A stretch of 64,000 nt of DNA from the NCBI GenBank assembly GCA_964035575.1, contig OZ037910.1:744001-808000 (forward strand), given 5' to 3'. The first letter of the stretch is position 1. Every line of letters starts with the position of its first letter. This DNA is from Rhynchopus sp. YZ270_cl-10 (Eukaryota > Euglenozoa > Diplonemea > Diplonemida > Diplonemidae). The translations under genes were made by a program, and so were the position numbers. The notes beneath the pieces were generated by a model. It saw nothing but the letters and a program-made list of their open reading frames with translations, was not told where the DNA came from and did not search any database. Of the stretch, positions 41,293 to 51,668 are shown in pieces.

Positions 41293-42480
41293 ATGAAGCG
41301 TCTGTTTGGGTCACGAAACAAAAAGGAAAGCAAGACTGTGGAGACGACTGCCGATTTGCGTTGCTCTGAGGTGGACGACGACTGGCAACTCCTCGACGAG
41401 GAAGGGGAGTGCACCAACTACACACCGAACAATGGATGCACGCCTTACGCACGGCTCTTCTCCCCTAAGGACCATTTGGTGAAACGGACCGATTTTCAGG
41501 CAATCAAAACGCTTGGGAAAGGGGCGACCGGGTTGGTTCTGTTGGTACGCTATAAGATCGATGGGAAGCTGTACGCATTGAAGATTGTCAGCAAACCGAA
41601 GATTATCCAGAGCGGCCGCCCCGAAGACGTTGTCCGCGAACGGGACATCATGCGCACCTCGAACTCAAGCGAATTCCTTGTCAAGATGCACTACTGCTTT
41701 CAGTCCAAAACAAAGCTCTTCTTCGTCCTCGACTACATGCCAGGTGGCGATATGTACTACTACACGGGAGAATGGGAGGGCGGGCATTTCGACGAAGCGA
41801 CCGCGAAATACTACGCCGCAACGATCTATATGGGTCTCCAGCATCTCCACGATAACAGCATAGTGTACAGAGACCTGAAGCCGGAAAATGTGTTGCTGGA
41901 CGCAGAAGGGCGGGCAAAGCTTGCGGATTTCGGTCTGTCAAAAGAGTTGTCAAACATCGACGCAATCGAAGAGCGTGCTAGCTCCTTCGTTGGCACCGCT
42001 TTTTACATTGCGCCGGAAATTCTCCGCAAAACAGAGTACTCTTATTCAGTAGATTGGTGGTCCTATGGGGTTCTAATCTTCAACTTTTTGACTGGAGAAA
42101 ACCCCTTTTATGGTGATGATTGCAGACAAATTTTTAAGGCAATTCTCCAAAAAAGCTATCACATTCGTTCAGAATATCCGATTTCTCCTGCAGCACATGA
42201 CTTTATCTCCCGCCTTCTTGACAAAAACCCTGAAACGAGGATGAAGGGAACGGAGGTTCGTGACCACAAATGGTTTGATGGATTTGATTGGGAAAGTCTG
42301 CGTTCAGGGACAGCACCGAAGTGGCGGCCTCTCCAAAACCCTGTTGCAGAAAACGTCGAAGGCAAGACCATGAACGAAGACTCATTCTCGGTCAAAGACG
42401 ACCGTCTTGCAGAAGCAAACCAACAACTCTTCGCAGACTTCACCCTTGACAACACAAACGGGAACCCTTTAGAAAAATGA
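41293..42480 (+). CDS. AGC-family serine/threonine protein kinase
   Basis: One exon, 395 residues. The kinase domain spans about residues 67-326. Gly-loop GKGATG (75-80), catalytic Lys in YALKIV (K97), YRDLKPEN (192-199; YRD replaces HRD, as usual in AGC kinases), DFG (212-214), activation segment SSFVGTAFYIAPE (230-242), then DWWSYGVLIFN. The C-terminal tail has LFADFTLD near residue 380, a plausible hydrophobic motif for PDK1-type control. GTA replaces the common GTP in the P+1 loop. The N-terminal 65 residues are polar, with no PH or C2 domain, so it is neither a canonical Akt nor a PKC; closest in style to S6K/SGK or PKA-like kinases. All catalytic residues are present. Confidence 0.93.
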   Translation: MKRLFGSRNKKESKTVETTADLRCSEVDDDWQLLDEEGECTNYTPNNGCTPYARLFSPKDHLVKRTDFQAIKTLGKGATGLVLLVRYKIDGKLYALKIVSKPKIIQSGRPEDVVRERDIMRTSNSSEFLVKMHYCFQSKTKLFFVLDYMPGGDMYYYTGEWEGGHFDEATAKYYAATIYMGLQHLHDNSIVYRDLKPENVLLDAEGRAKLADFGLSKELSNIDAIEERASSFVGTAFYIAPEILRKTEYSYSVDWWSYGVLIFNFLTGENPFYGDDCRQIFKAILQKSYHIRSEYPISPAAHDFISRLLDKNPETRMKGTEVRDHKWFDGFDWESLRSGTAPKWRPLQNPVAENVEGKTMNEDSFSVKDDRLAEANQQLFADFTLDNTNGNPLEK

Positions 42481-42653
42481 TGAGGAAAAATTCAGCCCCC
42501 CTGGGCAATGAAAGAGGATAAGGTGGAGGGGGGAATAAGGGGGGGGTAGGGTAGGGTAGGGGAGGGAGGGGAGGGAGAGTGAATTGTATTTGTGCGGTTT
42601 TTCGAAAAGAAAGAAAAAATGATACTGTGCTCACAAAAAAAAAGCAGTTTTTT

Positions 42654-42851
42654 TGGTGTTACCGAAATCCTGGCAGGGACCCGTCCGGGGCCTGGCAATT
42701 TTGGGGGGGATGTGTCATTTTTATAATTTCCACTGATTTTTACTGGGTACTGGATACTGGCAAAAGTATTAAGGAATTTTTAAGTGGATCTCCCCCCTTG
42801 TGTCAAGGACCTGTCAGGGACCTGTCAATTTTGGCCCTTTCGGGAACATCA
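42654..42851 (+). mobile_element. MITE of the TGGTGTTACCGA family (T2)
   Basis: Left end TGGTGTTACCGAAATCC, right end CTTTCGGGAACATCA, with internal direct repeats CTGTCAGGGACCTGTCA. Other copies are at 45822 and 52226. Confidence 0.65.
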
Positions 42852-43988
42852 ACAGTTTTACAAACAAATAAAAAAAAAAAAAAAAAAAACGAAAAATAAA
42901 CCGAAAGAAGAGACTGTAATAAATTTACAGGAAAAAAATAATGTTCTTTTTGTGTGTGAATTCGTCAAACGTAGTGTTTCGTGCCCACCGAGTGAAAAAA
43001 AAAAAAGTAAAAAAAAAAAAAAAAAATCAGGCTTTTTTGTTGGGTTTCTTGCCAGATTGTTTGCATATTGTTTTGTTTATGGTGCGTAGTGTGTCGAGCA
43101 CGTTCATCTTTCATTTTTTTTTCTTCTTCTTTTTTTGAGGTGACTAAGCACGAGAGGCTTAGATTCATCTGACTAAACTTTTCAAAGATATGTGTAAAGC
43201 GACTTTCAAGCTTCTTTGTTGAGGTACACTGCCAGGGCTTTGTACTTCATGATTCATTTTTTTTTTTTTTTGTTTGTTTTTTTTTTTTGTTCCAACAATG
43301 TGTTTTGCTAGGGGTGACTACGCACTGCAAAGGTTCCTCTTACTTCAACACTTTCCTTTGTTTCATGTCTGGTACACTGTTCATGAGAGGGCTTTGTATT
43401 TCACGTCAATTTTTTGTTTTTTTTTCTTATAAAGAAAGGGGTGCATGTGTTGACCCTCTCAAATACTTTCAATTCTGTGAACTGAAAGTATATGAATCTA
43501 ATTTTGTAGTACCAAATGTTTCTGCGTCGCGCTGAGTGTTCGGTGAAAACATGAAACTACGACTTTTTGTTTTATTTCTAAGATTGGTTGTGTTGTGTTG
43601 TTAGAACCTTATCTTTGTCAAGCTTCCCGCGCTACCCTAGTTTAGTTTGCTTTTTTCGAAATGAATGGATCTGTTCACTTCATTTGTTAAAGTAATCAAG
43701 AAGGAGAGGGTGAAGGGCATCTCATGATACAATAACGTTTTTTTTAAACAGATGTGTGTGTGTGTATGTGTACGAGAGAGACACCATCTTCCAAATAGCT
43801 CGCTCTCTCTCCCCTCTTTTTGCAGGTCTTTTTTTTTTTTTGTGTTTGTTCTCTTCTGCTGAATAGCATCGTCTGCTCAAAACAAATCCCTCGAACACTC
43901 ACCCCCTTGTTTTGCTTTGCAACCCAACCCACCACGGAAATTCGTTTTTTTTATTTATTTAAATTTCACCCTCAGTATTCGTACATAT
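42852..43988 (+). repeat. Spacer with HpA, two HpE and one HpG
   Basis: HpA at 43139-43187 (GGTGACTAAGCACGAGAGGC); HpE at 43224-43256, shortened (GGTACACTGCCAGGGCTTTG), and at 43371-43415; HpG at 43750-43812 (GTGTGTGTACGAGAGAGACA). Otherwise homopolymer-rich without a gene. Confidence 0.7.
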
Positions 43989-45047
43989 GGGAGCGTCCGC
44001 GAAAGACCCCCCCCCTAAAGCTAACATCCGTGCTTATTGGTATTTCACTAATTAAAATTTTGGTATTTTATAAGATTTTTTTTTAAAATGAACTCAGAGT
44101 TAAGTTTCTGAGTTCATTAAAAAAAAAATCGGTGAAAAATTCCGAGTAGGTATTAATTTAGATAGGAAAAGCTATGTCAACAGCTATGTGTCCCCTTATT
44201 TTACCTGTAAATACTAAGGATATACAAGGAAATCCTCACAAACACCCATATAACCACCCACAGAACAACACAACAGGGGGAAATGGAATCAGCAGCCAAA
44301 GCATTCGCTCAGGAGCTGAAAACCCGGCCTTTCCGAGGCCTAAAAAACTTCGCCGAGCTGCAGGTGTATGCAGGGGTTCACTGGCAGGGGGACAAAGGGT
44401 GGGACGCGAGGAGCTGGATGCGCGAGGTGTGGAGCTCGAAGCATATGTCTCTCCATATGCAGAAGACAACCACCAGGAGAAAAGGGGTGTCCGCCGTTTA
44501 CTACTCCTGTAGTTGCATCACCGGCACCCCAGGAGGACAATGAGAGCGAGACGAAGGAGGAAGAGGAGGAACAGGCGGACAATTGTCTGTAACTCTTGGA
44601 GAGACTCATCACAGAGGTCAATAGGGTCACTCAAAAAAGGGGGGTTTCTGCGAGAAAGTCGGCGTCGCCGCAGACGACCCGGATCGTGAAGCTCTTTCGC
44701 GCTCTATTTAGAGTGTTCGGAGGGGGCGACAAGCCTCCACCCCCCTTTCCTCCCCCCCCCCCCCCCCCTTTTTGGTAATGGGTTTAGAGACAGATATTAG
44801 TGAATTCCTTCCTATATCCTTAGTATTTACAGGTAAAATATGGGGACACATAGCTGTTGACATAGCTTTTCCTATCTAAATTAATACCTACTCGGAATTT
44901 TTCACCGATTTTTTTTTTAATGAACTCAGAAACTTAACTCTGAGTTCATTTAAAAAAAAAATCTTATAAAATACCAAAATGTTAATTAGTGAAATACCAA
45001 TAAGCATGGATGTTAGCTTTAGGGGGGGGTCTTTCGCGGACGCTGCC
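43989..45047. mobile_element. Long-TIR element with coding-like cargo
   Basis: Inverted arms of about 235 bp (43989-44223 and 44814-45047), nearly identical, flanked by ATAT. Each arm holds a smaller palindrome (AATGAACTCAGA...TCTGAGTTCATT). The outer ends read GG(G/C)AGCGTCCGCGAAAGAC. The 590-bp interior is GC-richer and coding-like, and no transposase motif is seen. This is a MITE-like or Pack-type structure. Confidence 0.85.
44283..44543 (+). CDS. Small ORF carried by the long-TIR element
   Basis: 86 residues, MESAAKAFAQELKTRPFRGL..., preceded by CACCCACAG and a 19-nt leader. Past residue 27 the reading in this frame is less convincing; a second frame (GREELDARGVELEAYVSPYA) and a third (ESETKEEEEEQADNCL, ending 44592) also look coding, which suggests a frameshifted or spliced gene of about 100 residues. 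No family recognised. It may be a host gene fragment picked up by the element. Confidence 0.35.
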   Translation: MESAAKAFAQELKTRPFRGLKNFAELQVYAGVHWQGDKGWDARSWMREVWSSKHMSLHMQKTTTRRKGVSAVYYSCSCITGTPGGQ

Positions 45048-45821
45048 ATATTCTGTGTCCAAATAATACTCTGTTTTTTTGTCTACAATCGTAGACTAGA
45101 AACAAGCGTGATCCGTGATCATATTTATTGATACCAAAGGTACACTGTTCACGAGAGGGTTTTTTGTATTTCAAGTCAAAAAATTTATGTTTATTCACAC
45201 AGTATTCTTATAGTAGATGTGTGTACGAGAAACACATTCATCTTACAAGTTTTCTTTATTTCCGGTGATGCGTTTGCACTTTCAGACTTCTCTTTATTTT
45301 TGATCCGAACGGCACCTTTTTTTTCAAAATAGTTCTCAGTGCGTGGGTTGCCGTCATCTATCTTTTTTTTTTCTGCGCGACTGAGCGTTTGTGAAGCTTA
45401 GGTTCAATCGTACAAAAATTCTTTCTTTTCTTATGGAGTGTGTTAGTGCCTGCGTCCCAGAGGCGTTTGCAATATCCAACTTCACCTTTTTTTTCTTCAG
45501 TAAAGAAAGTGTTTACCCCCCCTTACCCCAGTCTGATTAAAAAAATTAGCAAAAGTGGAGATGTTGTGCTGGTGACACACCTGCGTTGTGCTGACTCTGT
45601 ACAATATAATCTTTGTCGGGACAGCTCATTGCACAAGAGGAAACTGCCAAATAAAAAAAAGCGTTTTTTTCTTTGGGTACAAACCCTAGGTTCCCCAAGC
45701 GGGTCTTTAGGCGATTGTCGACACAACAAAACAAAAAAACGTCCCGGTACGAGGTTTGCAATCCTTTCCGTTGTCTTCAACGAACATTGCATTCACCATT
45801 TTACGTTAAAATTTAAAACGT
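45048..45821 (+). repeat. Spacer with HpE, HpG, HpA and HpC copies
   Basis: HpE 45138-45184; HpG 45217-45262 (GATGTGTGTACGAGAAACAC, ATTCATC); diverged HpA 45376-45432 (GAAGCTTAGGTTCAATC); HpC 3' half 45435-45492 (TTAGTGCCTGCGTCCCAGAG). Four families lie head-to-tail in 360 bp. No gene. Confidence 0.75.
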
Positions 45822-45933
45822 TGGTGTTACCGAAGAATCCTGTCGGGCACCTGTCAGTGTCGGGGGAGGTTGTTATTGAGTGGACCCCCCTTGTGTCAGG
45901 GACCTGTCAGTAGTGGCACTTTCGGGAACACCA
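45822..45933 (+). mobile_element. T2-family MITE
   Basis: TGGTGTTACCGAAGAATCC to CTTTCGGGAACACCA, 112 bp, with internal GGACCTGTCAG. No clear target duplication. Confidence 0.65.
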
Positions 45934-47232
45934 AAAATGCATCAACATTTAGTATACATTTCTAGGTGCAGAAACCACATAAAGCCGAAAAAAAAGAAAA
46001 ACGGAGATTGTACAAATTGACAATCACCCGTGTCCTCACTCTGCATTTTTCTTTTTCCAATTGGGGGGCCCACCTTCCCCACTTCCCCACTCTTCCCATC
46101 CCCTTGTTTCGCACCATTTTTTCGTTCATGATTTTTATGGGGTTGACTAAGCACCGTGAGAGCTGCTTATCTTACGTACTTAGGTTTCTCTTACCGAAAA
46201 AAAAATTCTATTTTTTTTTGTTTAGTTTCGAAAACCCCACCGAAGAACCGGTTTTTTATGTGCCTGATGCCTTCTACAGGTACCGTGATTTTGTTTTTTT
46301 TTTATTGTTTTCTTTTCTTGGTACCCACTCAGATATGTTTTTCTCGGAGCGGAGAGCAAACACTTTGTACACTTAATACGGCTTAGGGCAATTTTTTTCG
46401 CCTTTTTGCTGAGTAAGAGAGGCCATGTGGTACACAGTGTGGGTTGGTGTGTAATGCACATGACGTCTCTCTGGGTGTAGTGTCTGCCACGCAACTTCAG
46501 TTACAACTACGACGTACTATTCATGGTCACGACAGACTACTATGACAGGTGGCATTCCTAGTAAATAAATATTTCTAGTATTAGTGACAGGTGGGCACCT
46601 CAGATATGCCAGGACCACGCAAACCAGGCAATCCGTATACTTGCCATTTACGACCCCTCAAACCCGTAATAATTAGATACCCAGAGGCACAAAGGTGGAA
46701 AATTTTTTTTTTTTGACCTTATTTTAGGTGCTCTAACATGGAATCTGTCATATGATAGGGTGCCCACGTGGCATACATGTTTCACCATGTCATATTAGTA
46801 ATATCACCTGGCATGGGCATGGCTATAGTACAGTCGTGAACCCCCTTCCCTATTCCCCAACCTAGCAGCGCCCATCTGCGTTCTCTCGCTCTCTTATACT
46901 ATGTTTTTTTCTTTTTTTTTTTCGGAGGATATTCCGTGAAGCTTAGGTTCATCTTCTCAAACCTTTTTTCAACACACTTTCGTTTCAAAAAAAAAAAGTA
47001 CAACTTTGATATTTTATGTACAAGAGAGAAGGGGGGGTGATCACATTCATCTTTCAAGGTTTTCCCCCTTTTTATTGGAGACACACCAACTGGTGACGCT
47101 GTGTGTGAGGCAACGAGTTTTTCAGAGACCGTGCAGAACAAAAAATAATAATACGAACCACCGTCCTTCCCATTTTATTATTTGAAACCCCTCTGCATAA
47201 TTCGAACTATCAACCAGCCCTCGAAAATTTTT
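45934..47232 (+). other. Spacer with diverged HpA and HpG copies
   Basis: HpA-like at 46139-46195 (GTTGACTAAGCACCGTGAGA) and 46930-46968 (GAAGCTTAGGTTCATCTTCT); HpG-like at 47015-47075. The stretch 46400-46900 shows no gene or family copy. Confidence 0.5.
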
Positions 47233-47308
47233 TGGTGTGGGGTGAATAAAGCCCCTTCAGCCATACCATTGGGTTTTTTGTGCTATTCTGGGGTCGTCGG
47301 CCACATCA
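47233..47308. mobile_element. Degenerate T1-family MITE upstream of the RING gene
   Basis: 76 bp from TGGTGTGG to GGCCACATCA, sharing TTTTTTGTGCTATT and GGGGTCGT with the 66-bp element at 30337. No target duplication is visible. Confidence 0.55.
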
Positions 47309-47427
47309 ACCAAATTACTTTTTATTTTGAAAATTTCACAGTTTACATTTCACTCTTTACTCAAACACCTACTACAGGGGAAGACAAAACACACAAAAAA
47401 AAAAGGGTTCCCTTTTTTTACACAAAA

Positions 47428-49330
47428 ATGAGAAGCGTTCTAAGCATTGCATGCATTGCATCGTGCTTTGTGGCCTGCTCTGCGAGCAGTCTGTGCACCG
47501 GCGAGCAGTGCACCAGCTCCACACAGTGCGACCGCTATAGCGCCTGCTATGCTGCCAGCGGCACAGCGACGTCGGGGAAATGCTATGTGAGACGCGGGGT
47601 TGCTGATATGTCGCGCCACACTGGACAGTCTTGTGCACATGGTGGAGACTGTGATGCCTGCTCGACATGCGATGTGCGGGCGGGGTTGTGCATTAGAAAG
47701 AGCAACGATGCGGTGCCTTCGGGACACCATGCTCTCGAATTAGAGAGACAACTGCAGCAGGAGTTTGCGGAGCTGAACCGCGTACAGGCGCAGAAGATTG
47801 ATCTGGCAGATAGGGTGCGTCGCGATGAGTCGGCGCTGCACAAAGCGCACCACAGCAACCTGCTGCAGACGGTAACGCTGCGGTTTGTGTTGGTGGTTGT
47901 GGCGTCGTTTTTGGCGGTGCTGGCGGTGATCCTTCTGCATCGGTTCTTCCCACGTCGTAACGGTTCACGTGCCCCAGCGACTGCCCCCACAGCACCCCCA
48001 ACAGAGGCTATCGACCTCTCCTCCTCGGACGACGATGAGGACGTCCCCGAAGACGAAGAAGCCGCCCTCCTCGGTGAGCACACCGACCCCGCAGCAGCAC
48101 CCACCTCCCCAACAGCGGAGCTAGACCCAGAGGACCCAAACACCTGCAAGATCTGCTATGATTCGGTTATCAACTGTGTTTTGGTATGTAACTGTTTTTC
48201 TCTCTCTCTCTATTCTCTCTCTATTCTCTCTCTATTCTCTCTCTATTCTCTCTCTATTCTCTCTCTATTCTCTCTCTCTATTCTCTCTCTATTCTCTCTC
48301 AATCAATTTATTGATTGCAAAATGTTGAAATACAGTAAACACTCTAATTTATAGCATCTAATTCGAATTAGGACTGGGACAGCTGATGCTGTGCGATAAC
48401 GAATATGATAAGGTGACTAAGCACAGAGAGGCTTAGGATCATCTGATAAACTTTTCTTATTTTTCCTTCCGGTGGGGTTTTACCCCACCGCGCCAGATGG
48501 CGACTGGCGACGGAGATACCTGTCTTCTCGACGAACTTCGCCGCAGTCTCAGTTGGTCTGAAGCTCAGTTTGTTGGGGTCCTGTGTTTGAGTGGCGGTGC
48601 CCGCCTGCACCCCCTGGGCCGCTTCCTACCTACCGCTCGCGGTGGCGCTTCGTGGCGTCTTTTTGCTGGTTTCCCAGTTCCCGGGCCGTAGGTGCCGGGC
48701 TGCCGGTCGTGTGTGCCAACCAACCTCTGTGGTAGGTCTGAGGGCTGGTAATCGTAGTCCCAGCCCCACCTCGCACCACCTCGATGAGACGTTCTCGTCG
48801 GGTGTCGGTGTCGTCAGAGACATGGGCAATAACCCGTCTCTCTCCTGAAGCTCACGCACGTCTGGAACCTCCCCCGTGCCCACGGTGTATGGGGTGCAGC
48901 CCCTAGGCTGTGGCCCCCACCAGCCGTCTGTAATGGCCTTGATCCCCTGGTCCAGGTTCCCCTCGTCCGCTACTTCCTTGTAGCTCCTGCAGGAGCCGTA
49001 GCTCGGCCGCCTCCTTCTCTGTACGTAAAGGGATAATAGGGTCTTGATTTGAACAATACATTTAGTCCTCGTGGTTCGCGGAGGTTCTTAGGGATGCCGG
49101 CATTTTTTTTATGAAGAAAGTGGAGATTTGCACACCTGTAGGAATACAACCGAGGCGACTACAGTACTCTCAATACTTTATCGAAATGAATAAAATGGTA
49201 AATAAAAAATCAACAAATACAGCTCGACTGTGGTCATATGTGTGTGTGCATGTCCTGTGCGAAAAGACTGCGGAACTGTCCCATGTGCCGGAACCTGATC
49301 CGCAAGAGGAAGCGCATCTTCAAGTCATAA
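47428..49330 (+). CDS. Membrane-anchored RING-finger protein with Cys-rich ectodomain
   Basis: Two exons, 47428-48183 and 49223-49330, 287 residues. Signal peptide MRSVLSIACIASCFVACSA; then a Cys-rich segment (residues about 20-88, some 13 Cys); a short coiled coil; a membrane span at about 153-175 (FVLVVVASFLAVLAVILL); an acidic Ser/Asp-rich linker; and a C-terminal C3HC4 RING starting CKIC at 240. The 1039-bp intron cuts the RING: exon 1 ends ...CKICYDSVINCVL, exon 2 resumes LDCGHMCVCMSCAKRL and ends with CPMCR plus a basic tail. All eight zinc ligands are present once spliced (Cys and His in the CGHxC order). This fits an E3 ubiquitin ligase facing the cytosol from a secretory-pathway membrane. 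Skipping the splice gives a dead, Leu/Ser-repeat tail. Confidence 0.88.
48200..48300. repeat. CT-rich minisatellite in the RING intron
   Basis: About nine units of TATTCTCTCTC with small variations, starting 16 bp after the donor site. Confidence 0.85.
48380..48460 (+). repeat. HpA repeat in the RING intron
   Basis: Part of the extended leader (GCTGATGCTGTGCGATAACG) and core GGTGACTAAGCACAGAGAGG, ending CATCTGATAAAC. Confidence 0.8.
48475..49035 (-). pseudogene. GC-rich coding-like block inside the RING intron
   Basis: About 550 bp of clearly higher GC than its surroundings. On the minus strand, pieces of open frame follow each other in different frames (one ends GISVASRHLARWGKTPPEGK; another reads RTEKEAAELRLLQELQG), separated by stops. 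It looks like a decayed gene or retroelement fragment inserted antisense in the intron. No family identified. Confidence 0.35.
49117..49186 (+). repeat. Long-type HpB repeat in the RING intron
   Basis: GTGGAGATTTGCACACCTGT, ACCGAGGCGACTACAG, ending CAATACTTTATCG. Its end is about 37 bp before the 3' splice site. Confidence 0.75.
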
Positions 49331-49745
49331 AAGGATTGTACAGCTGTTTAACAAAAAAAACACGCTGAATGGTTTTGACCTTCATGTACGCGAAAAAAAA
49401 TGTTAGAAAAAAAAATAATACACGAAATGGGGGTTATGCAAGTGAAGGGAATGGGTGTGACGTTGCAAACAAACAAAACAAAAAAATACACCAAAAAAAA
49501 AAGAGAGAAAAAAAAAAATACAAACAAACACTAGTCGCTCTCAATGTGTGCCAAAAAAAAGCTAGCCTTTTATGAGGGGATCTTCCTTCAGAGTTGTGAT
49601 GAAGGTTCTTAGGTCCTGCTTTCATAAAAAATAACTTTTGTCGACAGATATGTGGTCCATACTCTACCGGTAAAGGTCTCCATCTGTTTTTTGTTCACTT
49701 TTTTTTCTTTTCTGTTCATTTTTTGGGTTTTTTTTGGGTGATTTA
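49331..49745. other. Spacer after the RING gene
   Basis: A-rich then T-rich; no gene or family copy seen. Confidence 0.4.
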
Positions 49746-49905
49746 GATGACTAACCACCTGATTTTTACCCCGCGTATAGAACCGTATAGGTCCGTACAG
49801 GCATTTCCGGACCGTCCGTACACGCCTTTACGCGCCTTTTCGCGGGTAAAAATCAGGTGGACTAAGCGCAAGATGCTTAGGTCATCTCACCAATTTTTCT
49901 GAGAT
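49746..49905 (+). repeat. HpA repeat split by a MITE
   Basis: GATGACTAA, then the MITE 49755-49860, then ACTAAGCGCAAGATGCTTAG and GTCATCTCACC. Removing the insert and one copy of ACTAA restores a normal HpA. Confidence 0.85.
49755..49860. mobile_element. MITE with CCACCTGATTTTTACC ends (T3), 5-bp duplication
   Basis: 106 bp, inverted ends CCACCTGATTTTTACCC and its complement, flanked by ACTAA at 49750-49754 and 49861-49865. The interior has GT-rich GTCCGTACA/TGTACGGAC-type inverted pieces. Confidence 0.88.
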
Positions 49906-50185
49906 GTACGTACCCAAGAGGCACACTCATCTGTACCTTCTTTTCGTCAGAAAAGAATGTATATGAAACAACTTTTCTCTTCTTTTCTCTCTCTCTTTTC
50001 TTTTATATAGGGGGTTTTTTGGTGTCCTTGGGTCTTTTGCATTATTTTTTTGGGGTTTTTTTCCCCTCCTTAGATAATTAGGGAGGTTGGTTGTGTGTGA
50101 CAGTACTATATTTTTTTGTTGCGTTGCAGTCTCTGCGTTCTCCGGTATCCGGGGAGACGTTTTTTTTTTTGTTGCATTTTCAACT

Positions 50186-50225
<40 letters not shown>

Positions 50226-50390
50226 TGTGGAAAGATGTGTTTTGCACGAGAGTCACATTCATCTTCCAACTTTTCTTTTGTTTCCCCTCTCTCACCACCC
50301 ACCGCTTCACCTCCCCCCCGTGCTCTCTCAAAAAAAAATATAGTGGAGCACACTCTCGGGTGTCTACACTAATACAGCCAAGTTTTCAAA
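49902..50390 (+). repeat. HpG, poly-T, HpG and HpB cluster
   Basis: HpG 49902-49945 (GATGTACGTACCCAAGAGGC); a run of about 37 T at 50187-50223; HpG 50233-50279 (GATGTGTTTTGCACGAGAGT, CACATTCATC); short HpB 50341-50390 (GTGGAGCACACTCTCGGGTG). Confidence 0.75.
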
Positions 50391-51201
50391 AAAAAAAACA
50401 TAATACACAACTTTCAGAGTTGGGTTCTTAAATGAGGAGCGGGGTGGGGATAGGTACAGCGTGCGTTTTGTGCGTATGGCGTGTGATCTGTGTCCTAAAC
50501 GAATTTTTTTAAAATATTTTTCTCCCCCCTCCCTGCTTTCGGCAGAGGCAAAAAAAAAAAATACAGGAGGTCTCCTTTACCCTTGTGTTGTGTAGATCCA
50601 CCGTATGGGAAGAGACAGCTGATTAGTTGTTTTTTTTTAAAATAAAAACATAGCAAAACATCAAACGAAACAGAAATAGGGGGGCAGTGTGAGGACCATA
50701 TCCCTAAGGTAGCTGTCGTTGTTTTTTTCTTTCAGATTTTCAGATTTTCAGGGAGAAAAAAAGGAGTAGTGGAGGACTGATTGGCAGCTGCACTTACCCA
50801 GAGGATTGACAAAAAGGAAAAAATAAAAATAAGTGAAAAATGTGCCTTTTGAAATTCATTAGCCTTCGGGCAACTTCTTTGTTTTTTTGTGCAGATCCCG
50901 TCCTCGGACAGAGAGATTTGTCGATACTGCAAAATTGCTTTGCGCGCCACGCAAACAGCATCGCATTGCATTGACCAAAATGGTGAATATAGAAATAGTT
51001 ACTCAACAGGGGAAAAACACCATTCAAATATTGCAACTTTTTCTTCAAAAAAAAAAATCTTTGCGATTATTAAAAATGAGTGCCCTAAGTAGGTTTCACA
51101 TATTTTATCCCACACTTTTCCCCCCCTCAGAAGTGTGCCGTCTGGAAAATGCAATTTAGCCGTTTTTTTTTCTTTTTTCTTTTTTCTTCTCCCCTCCCAT
51201 T
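50391..51201 (+). other. Spacer with a possible orphan exon
   Basis: At 50895-51092, after TTGTGCAG, one frame reads IPSSDREICRYCKIALRATQ and onward, with Cys and His spaced like a zinc-binding knuckle. No GTAT donor or start codon belongs to it clearly, and I could not join it to other exons. I do not call a gene. Confidence 0.2.
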
Positions 51202-51304
51202 TAGTGCAACACTCCGGGGTTAACTATATAACCCACGGAATGTGAAAAAAATGTCAGGTGCCTTGCGTCCCAGAGGTTTGCACTATCATCTTCACTTTTT
51301 TTTT
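51202..51304 (+). repeat. HpC repeat with extra bases between hairpins
   Basis: AACACTCCGGGGTTAACTAT... then 12 extra bases (GAAAAAAATGTC) before GGTGCCTTGCGTCCCAGAGG. The two hairpins therefore vary independently in spacing. Confidence 0.75.
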
Positions 51305-51472
51305 TGAGAAGGTTTAAATTTTGTTTTGTTATTGACAACTTCGTCTGATATGTGTGTTATGAGATGCATCCATAGTTGTGCCTGGTCAATACAAAATAGG
51401 GCACACAAAAAAACGGTTTCAATCAATATTGAAGCCTTTTTCAAGAACCTAAGTGGAAAGTTCCCCACTAAG

Positions 51473-51549
51473 GCAGTGCTGTAAGAATACGCTTACGGAT
51501 ACGTAAGAATACGTAAGAATACGCTCCAGAATACGTATTCTTACACTGC
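51473..51549. mobile_element. MITE with GCAGTG ends and ACTAAG duplication
   Basis: 77 bp, ends GCAGTGCTGTAAGAATACG and CGTATTCTTACACTGC, flanked by ACTAAG at 51467-51472 and 51550-51555. The interior repeats ACGTAAGAAT. Confidence 0.8.
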
Positions 51550-51668
51550 ACTAAGGTGGGTGTGTAGAGCGTAGGTGGTTTTTTTGTCGAAACAACTAAC
51601 AAAAAAGAAGAAAATATGATTGGTTAGTACTTAGTAGTTATTCCCAATAGTTTTAGGTTTTTAGGGAA

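Noticed and set aside
48184..48354. Read-through C-terminus of the RING protein (Leu/Ser repeats)
   Set aside because: It is translation of the intron minisatellite; splicing at 48183/49223 restores a complete RING.
50187..50223. 37-base T run as a signal
   Set aside because: Many T runs of 10-30 occur in this genome's introns and spacers; nothing special about this one.
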